Source of the DNA: Streptomyces viridochromogenes DSM 40736 | GTDB taxonomy: Bacteria > Actinomycetota > Actinomycetes > Streptomycetales > Streptomycetaceae | Direction of reading: 5' to 3' | DNA length: 48,733 nt | NCBI RefSeq assembly: GCF_000158955.1 | Contig: NZ_GG657757.1 | Location: 1,681,559-1,730,291, forward strand | In this document: piece after piece, positions 25,936 through 34,545 of the stretch | Numbering within the stretch: position 1 is the stretch's first letter | How the letters are laid out: every line of letters begins with the position of its first letter | The notes under the pieces: generated by a model | What the model was told of the DNA's origin: nothing | Database searches by the model: none | The model's input: only the letters and a program-made list of their open reading frames with translations | Program-made: the position numbers and the translations under genes

Positions 25936-28740
25936 TCACCCCACCGACGAGTAGGCGACGACCCCCCGCAGCAACAGATCCACGCCCTTACGCGCGTTCT
26001 TCACCACCGAAGACCCTTGCGGCGCCGCCGCAGCGATCTGCCCCAGCACATCGATGACCTGCTTGCACCACCGCACGAAATCCCCCGCCGGCATCTCCGC
26101 CTCGCGCAGCACCTCGTCGAGCCCCTTCCCGGAGGCCCACATGTACGCGGCCCAGGCGAACCCGAGGTCCGGCTCACGCTGCCCGACCCCCTCGGTCTGG
26201 GTGATCCGGAACTCCTCCTCCAGCGCGTCCAGCCGCCCCCAGATCCGCACCATCTCGCCCAGCGCGGCCTTGGCCTTCCCGGACGGCAGCTTCGGCGCCA
26301 TCGCGTCGTCCGCGACCCGGGACTCGAACACCAACGCCGAGACGCACGCGGCCAGTTCGGCCGGGCCGAGTCCCTCCCAGACGCCCTCGCGCAGACACTC
26401 GCTGGCCAGCAGGTCCAGCTCGCCGTACAGCCGCGCGAGCCGCTTGCCGTGCTCGGTGACCTCGTCCGCGCGCAGATAGTCCAGCTCGGTCAGCAGCGCG
26501 ACGATACGGTCGAACGTCCGGGCGATCGTGTTCGTGCGGCCCTCGATCCGGCGTTCCAGCTGCGAGGTGTCCCGCAGCAGCCGGTGGTAGCGCTCGGCCC
26601 AACGAGCGTGGTCCTCACGGTCGTCGCACCCGTGGCACGGGTGCGCGCGGAGCGCGGTCCGCAGCCGGGCGATCTCCCGGTCGTCGGCCGCCTGGGAGCG
26701 CCGCTTGCGGTGCCGCTCGGCCGGGATGTGCCCGGCCTTGGTGCGCAGCGCGGACGCGAGGTCCCGACGGGACTGCGGGGAACGGGGGTTGAAGGACTTC
26801 GGGATCCGCATCCGCTCCAGCGGCTCGACCGGCACCGGGAAGTCCATGGACGCCAGCCGCTTCACCTGCCGCTCGGCGGTCAGCACCAGCGGGCGCGGCC
26901 CGTCGTGCTGCTCGAAGCCGCGATGGCCGTTCGAACGGCCCGCCGGCAGGCCCGGGTCCAGTACCAGCGCCAGGCCGGCGTACTTGCCGGTGGGCACGTG
27001 GATGACGTCACCGGGCTTCAGCTTCTCCAGCGCGACGGCGGCCTCGGCGCGCCGGTGTGCCGCGCCCTGCCGGGCGATCTCGTTCTCCCGGTCCTTCAGT
27101 TCGCGGCGCAGCCGCGCGTACTCCTCGAAGTCGCCGAGGTGGCAGGTCATGGAGGCCTTGTAGCCCTCCAGACCCTCCTCGTTGCGCTGCACCTGCCGGG
27201 AGATCCCGACGACCGACTTGTCCGCCTGGAACTGCGCGAAGGACGTCTCGAGCAGCTCCCGCGAGCGGTGCCGGCCGAACTGCTCCACGAGGTTGACCGC
27301 CATGTTGTACGACGGCTTGAAGCTGGACCGCAGCGGGTACGTGCGCGTGCCGGCGAGGCCCGCCAGGTGCTCGGGGTTCATGGCCCGCTGCCACAGCACG
27401 ACGGCGTGGCCCTCGACGTCGATGCCGCGCCGCCCCGCACGCCCCGTCAGCTGCGTGAACTCGCCCGGTGTGATGTCCGCGTGCTGCTCGCCGTTCCACT
27501 TGACGAGCTTCTCCAGCACCACCGAGCGGGCGGGCATGTTGATGCCGAGTGCGAGCGTCTCGGTCGCGAACACGGCCTTGACCAGGCCGCGCACGAACAG
27601 TTCCTCGACGACCTCCTTGAACGTCGGCAGCATGCCCGCGTGATGGGCGGCGATGCCACGCTCCAGGCCCTCCAGCCACTCGTAGTAGCCGAGGACGTGC
27701 AGGTCCTCGGCCGGGATGGACGCCGTGCGCTCCTCGACCAGCGAGCGCACCTGCTCGCGCGCCTCCTCGTCGTTCAGCCGGAGCCCCGCGTACAGGCACT
27801 GCTGGACCGCGGCCTCGCAGGCGGCGCGGCTGAAGATGAAGGTGATGGCGGGCAGCAGCCCCTCGGCGTCGAGCCGCTCGATGACCTCGGGCCGGCTCGG
27901 CGTCCAGATCCGGGACCGCTGTCTGCGCTCACGCTCGCGGTCGGCCTCGCGCATGGACCGGCCACGCCGGCGGTCCTGGTACGACGGCCGGCTCGCCTCC
28001 ATGCGGGCCATGCGCGTGAGGTCGGGGTTGACGGCCTTCTTGCGGCCCTCGCCCTCCTCGAACAGGTCGTACATCCGCCGTCCGGCCAGCACGTGCTGGA
28101 ACAGCGGCACGGGCCGGTGCTCGGAGACGATCACCTCGGTGTCGCCGCGGACCGTGTCGAGCCAGTCGCCGAATTCCTCGGCGTTCGACACCGTCGCCGA
28201 GAGGGAGACCAGGGTGACCGATTCGGGCAGGTGAATGATCACCTCTTCCCAGACGGCTCCACGGAACCGGTCGGAGAGGTAGTGCACCTCGTCCATGACC
28301 ACGTAGCCGAGGCCCAGGAGGGTCTGCGAACCGGCGTACAGCATGTTCCGCAGCACCTCGGTGGTCATCACGACCACCGGGGCGTCGGAGTTGACGCTGT
28401 TGTCGCCGGTGAGCAGGCCCACCTTCTCGGTGCCGTACCGGCGGCACAGGTCGGCGTACTTCTGGTTCGACAGCGCCTTGATGGGCGTCGTGTAGAAGCA
28501 CTTCTTGCCCTGGAGGAGGGCGAGGTGGACGGCGAACTCGCCGACGATCGTCTTGCCGGAGCCGGTGGGCGCGGCGACCAGCACGCCCTTCCCCTCCTCG
28601 AGCGCCTGGCAGGCCTCGATCTGGAAGGGGTCGAGGCCGAAGTCGTACATCTCGCGGAAGGAGGCGAGCGCGGTGGCCTGCTCGACAGCGCGCTCGCGCG
28701 CTGCCGCGTACCGCTCGGCCGGTGAGAGATCCTCTGTCAT
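25936..28740 (-). CDS. Ski2/Mtr4-like DEAD/DEAH-box helicase (HelY type)
   Basis: A 934-residue superfamily 2 helicase. The N-terminal motor has Walker A APTGSGKT, motif II DEVHYLSD, SAT as SLSATVSN, and motif VI QLTGRAGRRGID. Between the motor and the C-terminal DSHCT domain (about 740-930) lies a basic, helical insertion. The layout matches actinobacterial HelY and eukaryotic Ski2/Mtr4 RNA helicases, so a role in RNA processing or decay is likely. The ATG at 28740 begins the conserved N-terminus (MTEDLSPAERYAAARERAV); an in-frame start at 28785 is possible. It ends the leftward tatA-tatC-kinase-helicase run. Confidence 0.92.
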   Translation of the reverse strand: MTEDLSPAERYAAARERAVEQATALASFREMYDFGLDPFQIEACQALEEGKGVLVAAPTGSGKTIVGEFAVHLALLQGKKCFYTTPIKALSNQKYADLCRRYGTEKVGLLTGDNSVNSDAPVVVMTTEVLRNMLYAGSQTLLGLGYVVMDEVHYLSDRFRGAVWEEVIIHLPESVTLVSLSATVSNAEEFGDWLDTVRGDTEVIVSEHRPVPLFQHVLAGRRMYDLFEEGEGRKKAVNPDLTRMARMEASRPSYQDRRRGRSMREADRERERRQRSRIWTPSRPEVIERLDAEGLLPAITFIFSRAACEAAVQQCLYAGLRLNDEEAREQVRSLVEERTASIPAEDLHVLGYYEWLEGLERGIAAHHAGMLPTFKEVVEELFVRGLVKAVFATETLALGINMPARSVVLEKLVKWNGEQHADITPGEFTQLTGRAGRRGIDVEGHAVVLWQRAMNPEHLAGLAGTRTYPLRSSFKPSYNMAVNLVEQFGRHRSRELLETSFAQFQADKSVVGISRQVQRNEEGLEGYKASMTCHLGDFEEYARLRRELKDRENEIARQGAAHRRAEAAVALEKLKPGDVIHVPTGKYAGLALVLDPGLPAGRSNGHRGFEQHDGPRPLVLTAERQVKRLASMDFPVPVEPLERMRIPKSFNPRSPQSRRDLASALRTKAGHIPAERHRKRRSQAADDREIARLRTALRAHPCHGCDDREDHARWAERYHRLLRDTSQLERRIEGRTNTIARTFDRIVALLTELDYLRADEVTEHGKRLARLYGELDLLASECLREGVWEGLGPAELAACVSALVFESRVADDAMAPKLPSGKAKAALGEMVRIWGRLDALEEEFRITQTEGVGQREPDLGFAWAAYMWASGKGLDEVLREAEMPAGDFVRWCKQVIDVLGQIAAAAPQGSSVVKNARKGVDLLLRGVVAYSSVG

Positions 28741-28825
28741 CGTGCTTTCGAGCGTACCGGGCCCCACTGACAACAGGACGATCATTAACCGGATCCGATC
28801 CTGTGAAACCTGGGATCGGCGCAGC

Positions 28826-29717
28826 TCAGGGGCCGACGACCCGTACGCCCCCGCGCACGCAGCGCGCGCTCAGCGGCAGCGGGCCGAGCGGCTCCCCGTC
28901 CGCGTATCCGGTGATTCCGTCGGCGGCGATCTCGACCCGCGCCGCCCGCAGCACGGTCACCTTCGGATGCTCTGTGTGCGTGCCCCGGTACACCTGCGGA
29001 AACACCCGCAGCAGCGTCGAACGGCCGCAGTCCCCGACGATCGTGACGTCGAACAGCCCGTCGGTCAGGTCGGCCCCGGGGCAGATCCGCATGCCGCCTC
29101 CGTACGAGGAGCCGTTGCCGACGGCCACCAGCGTCGCCTCGACCTCGCGGACCTCGCCGTCGTCGAGCCGGATCCGGTACGGGACGGGCCGGAACTCGGC
29201 CAGTTCGGCGATCATCGCGAGGTCGTACCTGAAACGGCCGACCGGCCACCGCATGCGGTTGCCCCGGTCGTTGACGCGGGAGTCGAAGCCGGAGGCGAGA
29301 ACGGTGCCGAACCAGCGGTCCCCCCACCTGACCGAGGTCGATGTCGCGGAGCCGACCGCACTTGAGGGCGTCGGCGATCATGCGCCCGGCGGCGGCCGGT
29401 TCGCGCACGGGCAGGCCGAGGGCGCGGGCGAAGTCGTTGCCGGTGCCGACGGCGACCAGGCCGAGCGGGGTGCGCGTGCCCGCGACGGCCCGCAGGGCGA
29501 GGCCCGCCATGCCGTCGCCGCCGACGGCTATCAGCGCCCCGGTCCCGCCCGCGACGGCGTCCCGCGCACGGGTGAGGGCGTCGGCCGCGTCCTCCCCGAG
29601 CACCGTGCGCACCGAGAAACCGGCCGCCCGCAAAGCGGAAGCGGCCGGCTGCGCCGCGCGGGCGCCCCGGCCGCGGCCCGCGGTGGGGTTGACGAAGAGG
29701 GTGATCTCGCTGGTCAC
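28826..29717 (-). pseudogene. Diacylglycerol kinase-family lipid kinase, one apparent +1 frameshift
   Basis: From the GTG at 29717 the frame reads the kinase catalytic domain: VNPTAGRGRGA, IAVGGDGM and VAVGTGNDFARALG. It is lost at the C6 run 29320-29325 (G6 on the coding strand), after RLRDIDLGQVGG. With one base fewer, the sequence continues DRWFGTVLASGFDSRVNDRG into the second domain (VAVGNGSSYGGGMRICPGA, YADGEPLGPLP), ending at 28826. The repaired product has about 296 residues, usual for DgkB/YegS-type kinases. As read, the second lobe is lost. It is 31 bases after tatC and 85 before the helicase. Confidence 0.85.
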
Positions 29718-29748
29718 GGGACCGACCCTATGAGCTGCCCGGCGGTCT

Positions 29749-30714
29749 TCAGGTCACGTCGTCATAACCGTTGACCCGGTCCGAGCGCTCCGAGCTCGCC
29801 TGCTCGGGCAGGGCGGCGCGGCCGGTGGTCACGGGCTCGATCTCGCCGATGTCCTCGGGCGTGAGATCCAGCTCCGAGGCCTCGTCGTCGTCCGGGCCCA
29901 GGGCCTCGCGGCGGCTGCGGCGACGGTCGTTGAGCAGGGAGAAGGCGACTGCCCCGAAGTACAGGATCCAGATCGGCCCGGCGAGCATCAGCATGGTCAG
30001 CGGGTCGGTGCTGGGCGTGGCGATGGCCGCGAAGACCGTGATGGCCATGATCATGCCGCGCCACCAGCCGAGCATCCGCGTGCCGCTGAGCGCCCCGGTG
30101 AGGTTGAGCATGACCAGCAGCAGCGGCAGCTCGAAGGAGAGGCCGAAGACGAGCACCATCCGCATGACCAGGTCGAGCAGGTCGTCCAGCGGGAGGAGGT
30201 TGGACGTGCCGCCCGGTGTGAAGTCGAGCAGCACCTTCGCCGAGGTGGGCAGCACCGTGTAGGCGAAGTAGGCGCCCGTGATGAACAGCGGGGCACCCGT
30301 GGCGACGAACGCGTACGCGTACTTCTTCTCGTGCCGGTGCAGACCGGGGGCGACGAAGGCCCACAGCTGGTAGAGCCAGACCGGCGAGGCCAGCACCACA
30401 CCGGCCATCAGCGAGACCTTCAGCGCCAGGGTGAAGGGGGCGAGCAGACCGTTGATGGTGATCTGCGCGCACGGCTTCGCGTCGGGCCGCGAGTTCGCCA
30501 GTTCCGCGAACGTCTTGTCACAGCCGACCGAGTCGAGGATCGGCTTGGTGATCAAGTTGATGATGTCGTTGTAGAAGAAGGCGGCGACGACCGTGACGAC
30601 GACGATCGCCAGCATCGCTTTGGCGAGCCGGTTGCGGAGCTCGCGAAGGTGCTCCGCGAGGGGCATCCGCCCCTCGGGGTCCTTCTCCTTCTCCTTGCGG
30701 GCAGACTTCAGCAA
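29749..30714 (-). CDS. tatC: Twin-arginine translocase subunit TatC
   Basis: A 321-residue TatC with six membrane helices. The cytoplasmic N-terminus carries MPLAEHLRELRNRLAKA, the conserved signal-peptide-receptor region, and SPVWLYQLWAFVAPGLHRHEK is the first cytoplasmic loop. FELPLLLVMLNLTG and AAIATPSTDPLTMLMLAGP mark later helices. A polar acidic C-terminal tail of about 60 residues follows, as in other Streptomyces TatC. It recognises twin-arginine signals and forms the export pore with TatA. It follows tatA by 47 bases in one operon. Confidence 0.97.
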   Translation of the reverse strand: MLKSARKEKEKDPEGRMPLAEHLRELRNRLAKAMLAIVVVTVVAAFFYNDIINLITKPILDSVGCDKTFAELANSRPDAKPCAQITINGLLAPFTLALKVSLMAGVVLASPVWLYQLWAFVAPGLHRHEKKYAYAFVATGAPLFITGAYFAYTVLPTSAKVLLDFTPGGTSNLLPLDDLLDLVMRMVLVFGLSFELPLLLVMLNLTGALSGTRMLGWWRGMIMAITVFAAIATPSTDPLTMLMLAGPIWILYFGAVAFSLLNDRRRSRREALGPDDDEASELDLTPEDIGEIEPVTTGRAALPEQASSERSDRVNGYDDVT

Positions 30715-30761
30715 CCCACGTTCCCATCTCGTGCGGCGGGCCGGAGGTCACCGGCCCTGCG

Positions 30762-31046
30762 TCAGCGCTTGGTCGTGTCCGTCGGTTCGTTGACCGGGCG
30801 GGAGCTGGTCACGTCGCCGGGCGCGGACTGGATGGTGCGCTGCGCGGGCTGCTCGTCGGGGTTGGGCGGACCGGCCGGGGTCGTGGACGACTTGCCGTCG
30901 TCCTTCATCGCCTTGGCCTCGCTCTTGAGGATGCGGGCGGACTTGCCGAGCGACCGCGCCATGTCCGGAAGCTTCTTCGCGCCGAACAGCAGGATGATGA
31001 CGACGAGGATGAGAATGATCTCGGGGGCTCCGAGCCTTCCGAACAT
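30762..31046 (-). CDS. tatA: Sec-independent translocase subunit TatA
   Basis: A 94-residue TatA. It has a short N-terminal helix ([20 protein letters not shown]), the conserved [19 protein letters not shown] hinge and amphipathic helix, and a charged disordered tail. It oligomerises to allow passage of folded proteins. It is first in the tat operon with tatC. A palindromic candidate operator lies 40 bases upstream of its ATG. Confidence 0.96.
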   Translation of the reverse strand: MFGRLGAPEIILILVVIILLFGAKKLPDMARSLGKSARILKSEAKAMKDDGKSSTTPAGPPNPDEQPAQRTIQSAPGDVTSSRPVNEPTDTTKR

Positions 31047-31305
31047 AAGTCTTTACCTTCTCACCGAGGCGGCTGTGGTGGGGTGCTGTCCGACCGGTCG
31101 GACATGTGTCCGAACGGTCGTGTTGACAGCGATCGTAACGCTCAGGGGTAAACGTGAGGCAATCCCTCTGCATCCCCCGTGCGTACTCCCGTCCGCGACC
31201 AGTGCCTCGTTAACCGGGCCGCGACCAGCAGAGTACCTGGACGAACCGCCGAGGTGACAGGGCGAACTGTCCCGAAACGCAACTCACAGCCGCCCGTTGC
31301 GTGAC
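31047..31305. promoter_or_regulatory. tatA upstream region with an 18-bp perfect palindrome
   Basis: TGTCCGACCGGTCGGACA at 31087-31104 is a perfect 18-bp palindrome. It is immediately followed by a second imperfect copy of the half-site (TGTCCGAACGGTCG, 31107-31120). The spacing and symmetry resemble a TetR-family operator. It sits about 40 bases before the tatA start, in a position able to block transcription. The rest of this 259-base gap holds nothing else recognised. Confidence 0.55.
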
Positions 31306-31500
31306 TCACAGGGCGTCCACGGACCGGGCCGCGCTCTCCGCCGCCCGGTCCAGGTCCTCGGCGGCCCGGTTGATGCGCCGCGCCGAGTCCGTGACTTGCC
31401 TGCCCAGGCGCTGTGCCTCGACGAAGACCCGTACGGCGAGCACCCCCAGCACGGCGAGACCCACGAACCCCAGAGCAACCGCGAACATCGGCCAGAACAT
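31306..31500 (-). CDS. Small single-pass membrane protein
   Basis: A 64-residue protein: one N-terminal helix (about 4-27, FAVALGFVGLAVLGVLAVRV) followed by an amphipathic, Arg/Ala-rich coiled-coil-like tail (RRINRAAEDLDRAAESAARS). The GC3 pattern and position inside the co-oriented pafBC-tat run support it as a real gene, and a counterpart occurs here in S. coelicolor as I recall. Function unknown. Confidence 0.65.
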   Translation of the reverse strand: MFWPMFAVALGFVGLAVLGVLAVRVFVEAQRLGRQVTDSARRINRAAEDLDRAAESAARSVDAL

Positions 31501-31545
31501 GACGTCGAGCCTAGACCGTCCCGGACGGCCGGACGGCCCGCCCCT

Positions 31546-31842
31546 CTAGAGGGTCGAGTGCAGCCGCAGGGTCCGCACGCCACCGCCGGTGAGCAGCTCC
31601 ACGATCCGCTCCCCCGCGGGCTTGCGGACGGACGCGCCGCACTCCGGGCAGGTGAACGAGTAGAACGTGGTGCGGCTCGAGGCGCCGATGGCGAGGCGCA
31701 GCGCACCCGCGGTGAGCTCGAAACGCTCCCGGCAGTCGGGGCAGCCTGCCCGGAACATCACCGGGGACACGCCTCTCATCCCGGCGAACGCGGACTCCAC
31801 CGTCATGCCCCGCGCACCGGACGACGTCACCGACTCGCTCAC
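31546..31842 (-). CDS. Small zinc-ribbon protein
   Basis: A 98-residue protein with two CxxC knuckles, FRAGCPDCRERFEL and SFTCPECGASVRK, about 30 residues apart. These are expected to bind one zinc ion. The remaining sequence has no catalytic motif. It lies between pafC (57 bases upstream) and the small membrane-protein gene (45 bases downstream), on the same strand. No function can be assigned; a nucleic-acid or protein adaptor role is possible. Confidence 0.75.
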   Translation of the reverse strand: MSESVTSSGARGMTVESAFAGMRGVSPVMFRAGCPDCRERFELTAGALRLAIGASSRTTFYSFTCPECGASVRKPAGERIVELLTGGGVRTLRLHSTL

Positions 31843-31899
31843 AGTCCTCGCTCCTCGTCCTCGGTCGTTCGCCTCGGGGGCACCGCGCGCCGTGTCGGC

Positions 31900-32988
31900 T
31901 CACTCGCGCCCGCAGTCCGTCCCGTCCGGGACGGCGGGCGTCGCGCTCACCGGGTGCGGCCCGGGCACCCCGGCCGCCTCCGTCACGTCGGCGGCCCGGA
32001 CCGACTCGATCCCGTCGTACCCCGCCAGCGCCTCGCGGGCCGCCAGCCGGGCGCTGTCCGCGAGCTCGGGCGGCGACACGATGCGGCCGTCACGTCCGAG
32101 CCGCAGGGCCAGGCGCCGCAGCGACGCCGGGTCGGGGGTCCGCAGAGTGATACGCAGCCCGCCGTCCGGGAGCTCATCCGCACTGTCGTGCGGGTAGTAC
32201 TCGGCGACCCAGCGTCCGCCCGGGCCGACCTCGACGACGACCTCCGGGTCCTCCGCGGCGGGCTGCACCAGCCCCTCCGACAGGTCCCGCAGCTCGACCT
32301 CCGGCGGCGCCGACGGCTCGTCCAGGATCCTGATCTCCGCGACCCGGTCGAGCCGGAAGGTGCGGCGCGCCTCGGAGCGGCGGCACCAGGCCTCGACATA
32401 GGTGTGCCCGACGCTGACGAGGCGGATCGGGTCGATCTCACGCTCGGTGACCTCGTCGCGCGCGGGCGAGTAGTAGCGGATCCACAGCCGGCGGCGCTCG
32501 GCGATCGCCCGGTCGACGTCCGCGAAGACTCCGCCCTCGGACTCGAAGGTCACCGACAGGCGCGAGCTGGCGCCCGCCGCCTCGCCGGCCGCGGTCTCCA
32601 CCTTGGCCGTCGCCCGCAGCAGCGCCTGGCGGTCGCTCTCGCGCAGGCCTGGCAGCGTGGCCACGGCCCGGGCGGCGACGAGCAGCGCGGTGGCCTCGTC
32701 GGCGGCGAGCCGGAGCGGCTCGGCCGCCTCCGCCGCGAGGGCGGCCGGGTTGTGCCACCAGATGCGCTCGCCGTCGGTGTCGATGTCGAGCAGGTCGCCG
32801 CCACGGAAGCTGGTGCCGCACATGGGCAGCACGTCGAGGTCGGAGACCAGCTCGTCCTCGGTGATGCCGAAGGCACGCGCGACGTCCTCGACCCGCGCTC
32901 CGGGACGCTCTCTCAGATACGTCACCAGGGAGAGCATCCGCCGGGTCTGGTCGATGGCGTTCACGGGCCTGACCGGTTTGCCTGCCAC
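31900..32988 (-). CDS. pafC: WYL-domain transcriptional regulator PafC
   Basis: A 362-residue regulator. An N-terminal winged helix (RMLSLVTYLRERPGARVEDVA) is followed by the WYL domain (SRLSVTFES...RRLWIRYYSPARDEV, then RTFRLDRVAEIRIL) and a C-terminal WCX region. PafB and PafC together activate the LexA/RecA-independent DNA damage regulon in mycobacteria. The GTG at 32988 lies 19 bases after the pafB stop. The last about 35 residues (rich in Pro/Ala) extend beyond the usual length. It is second of the coupled pafB-pafC pair. Confidence 0.93.
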   Translation of the reverse strand: MAGKPVRPVNAIDQTRRMLSLVTYLRERPGARVEDVARAFGITEDELVSDLDVLPMCGTSFRGGDLLDIDTDGERIWWHNPAALAAEAAEPLRLAADEATALLVAARAVATLPGLRESDRQALLRATAKVETAAGEAAGASSRLSVTFESEGGVFADVDRAIAERRRLWIRYYSPARDEVTEREIDPIRLVSVGHTYVEAWCRRSEARRTFRLDRVAEIRILDEPSAPPEVELRDLSEGLVQPAAEDPEVVVEVGPGGRWVAEYYPHDSADELPDGGLRITLRTPDPASLRRLALRLGRDGRIVSPPELADSARLAAREALAGYDGIESVRAADVTEAAGVPGPHPVSATPAVPDGTDCGRE

Positions 32989-33007
32989 TGTCTCTTCCCG
33001 CTCCCCC

Positions 33008-33985
33008 TCAGCCCTTGGCCACGGCCCGCAGCCGGTCCACCACGTCGGCCCGCAGCTCGGCGGGCTCCAGGACGACCACGTCCGGCCCGAACTCCACCAG
33101 CCAGGCGTCCAGCCCGTGGCCGTACGGAATCTCCAACTCGTCCCAGCCGTCCCCGAGTTCCCGCACGGAGGTCGCCTTCGCCCGAAGGGGGTACCCCGCG
33201 TCCGAGCGCAGCCGGATCCGCGCCGAGCGGTCCGCGATCTCCCCGGCCCAGCTCGCGACGGTCTCGCGGACGGTGACGACGTCCGGCACGTCGGCGGTGT
33301 ACCGGCCGCCGCGCGAGCGGACCTTGCCGGTGATCCGGGACAGCCGGAAGACGCGCTCGGCACCCCGGTCGCGGTCCCAGCCGGCCAGGTACCAGTGGCC
33401 GCGCCAGCACTCCAGCGCCCACGGCTCGACATGCCGCTGCTCGGGGCGGGCGGCGGTCGCCTTGCGGTAGTCGAACACGACCGGCCGGCGGTCCCGGCAG
33501 GCGAGCATCAGCGGCTCGAACGCCGCCTCGTGTACGGGGATGCGCGGCTCCAGCGCGCCGTGCGGCCCGTACGGGTCGACGTCCTCGGGGAGGCCCGCCG
33601 CGCGCAGTTTCTGCAGGGCGCCGCTGGCAGCGCCGGCCAGCCGGGCCTGCTGCCACACCTTGGCGGCGAGCCCGAGGGCGGCGGCCTCCTCGGCGTCCAG
33701 GGTGATGGGCGGGAGACGGTTGCTGTCACGGCGGGCCAGGTAGCCGATCTCGCCGTCGAGGCTCTCTACGGTCTCGATGACCAGTCCGAGTTCGCGCAGG
33801 TCGTCCTTGTCGCGCTCGAACATGCGGTTGAAGGAGTCGTCGTTGCCGCCGGGGCCGTTGCCCGGCCCGAAGGCCTCGACGTAGGCCTCGATGGAGTCGC
33901 GCAGCTCACGCTTGCTGAGCGGCCGCCGCGTCCCGAGCAGACACAGCGCCAGGTTCATCAGCCGCTCCGCCTTGGCAATGGCCAT
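33008..33985 (-). CDS. pafB: WYL-domain transcriptional regulator PafB
   Basis: A 325-residue paralogue of PafC. The helix-turn-helix is AERLMNLALCLLGTRRPLSKRELRDSIEAY, and the WYL domain has RPVVFDYRK and EPWALECWRGHWYLAGWDRDRGA. The ATG at 33985 starts the family N-terminus (MAIAKAERLMNLALC). The two proteins are thought to form a heterodimer, here probably co-translated. It is upstream of pafC and downstream of the small FKBP gene. Confidence 0.93.
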   Translation of the reverse strand: MAIAKAERLMNLALCLLGTRRPLSKRELRDSIEAYVEAFGPGNGPGGNDDSFNRMFERDKDDLRELGLVIETVESLDGEIGYLARRDSNRLPPITLDAEEAAALGLAAKVWQQARLAGAASGALQKLRAAGLPEDVDPYGPHGALEPRIPVHEAAFEPLMLACRDRRPVVFDYRKATAARPEQRHVEPWALECWRGHWYLAGWDRDRGAERVFRLSRITGKVRSRGGRYTADVPDVVTVRETVASWAGEIADRSARIRLRSDAGYPLRAKATSVRELGDGWDELEIPYGHGLDAWLVEFGPDVVVLEPAELRADVVDRLRAVAKG

Positions 33986-34112
33986 CGACGCCTTTCGCCT
34001 CCCTATGGTGCTTAGACCGATGACCGTACCGCCCCGCGGGGGGACCGCAAAGCCGAGGGCCCATGCCCGGACAGGCATGGGCCCCACATGATCGATTCTG
34101 TGCGAACCTTGC

Positions 34113-34484
34113 TCAGACCCCGAGCAGGTCGACCACGAAGATCAGGGTCTCGCCCGGCTTGATCAGAGGAGACGGGCTCTGGTTGCCGTAGGCGAGGTGG
34201 GCGGGGATGGTCAGCTGGCGACGGCCGCCGACCTTCATGCCCTGCACGCCCTGGTCCCAGCCCTGGATGACCCGGCCGCCGCCCAGCGGGAAGCGGAAGG
34301 GGGTGCCGCGGTTCCAGCTGGCGTCGAACTCCTCGCCCGTGCTGAAGGCGACACCGACGTAGTGCACGGTGACGGTCTGGCCCGCCTGCGCGACCGGGCC
34401 GTCGCCTTCCCAGATGTCCTTGATCTCGAGGTCCGCCGGGGGCTCGCCGCCCGGGAAGTCGATCTCGGGCTTGTCGATGCTCAC
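34113..34484 (-). CDS. Cytoplasmic FKBP-type peptidyl-prolyl isomerase
   Basis: A 123-residue single-domain FKBP. Motifs include GQTVTVHYVGVAFSTGEEFD, GGGRVIQGWDQGVQGMKVGG and LAYGNQSPSPLIKPGETL. The FK506 pocket residues (Tyr, Phe/Asp, Trp, Tyr) are all in place. It has no signal peptide, so it works in the cytoplasm in proline isomerisation during folding. It sits between pafB and a lipoprotein FKBP gene, all on the same strand. Confidence 0.93.
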   Translation of the reverse strand: MSIDKPEIDFPGGEPPADLEIKDIWEGDGPVAQAGQTVTVHYVGVAFSTGEEFDASWNRGTPFRFPLGGGRVIQGWDQGVQGMKVGGRRQLTIPAHLAYGNQSPSPLIKPGETLIFVVDLLGV

Positions 34485-34545
34485 GTCTCTAGCTCCTGCT
34501 TGTCTGCGAAAAGGCGAACACGCACAGTCTTACATCCCACGCGCC

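Noticed and set aside
26017..28725. Roughly 900-codon rightward open frame opposite the helicase
   Set aside because: The encoded sequence is low-complexity and has no motif, while the opposite strand encodes all helicase motifs.
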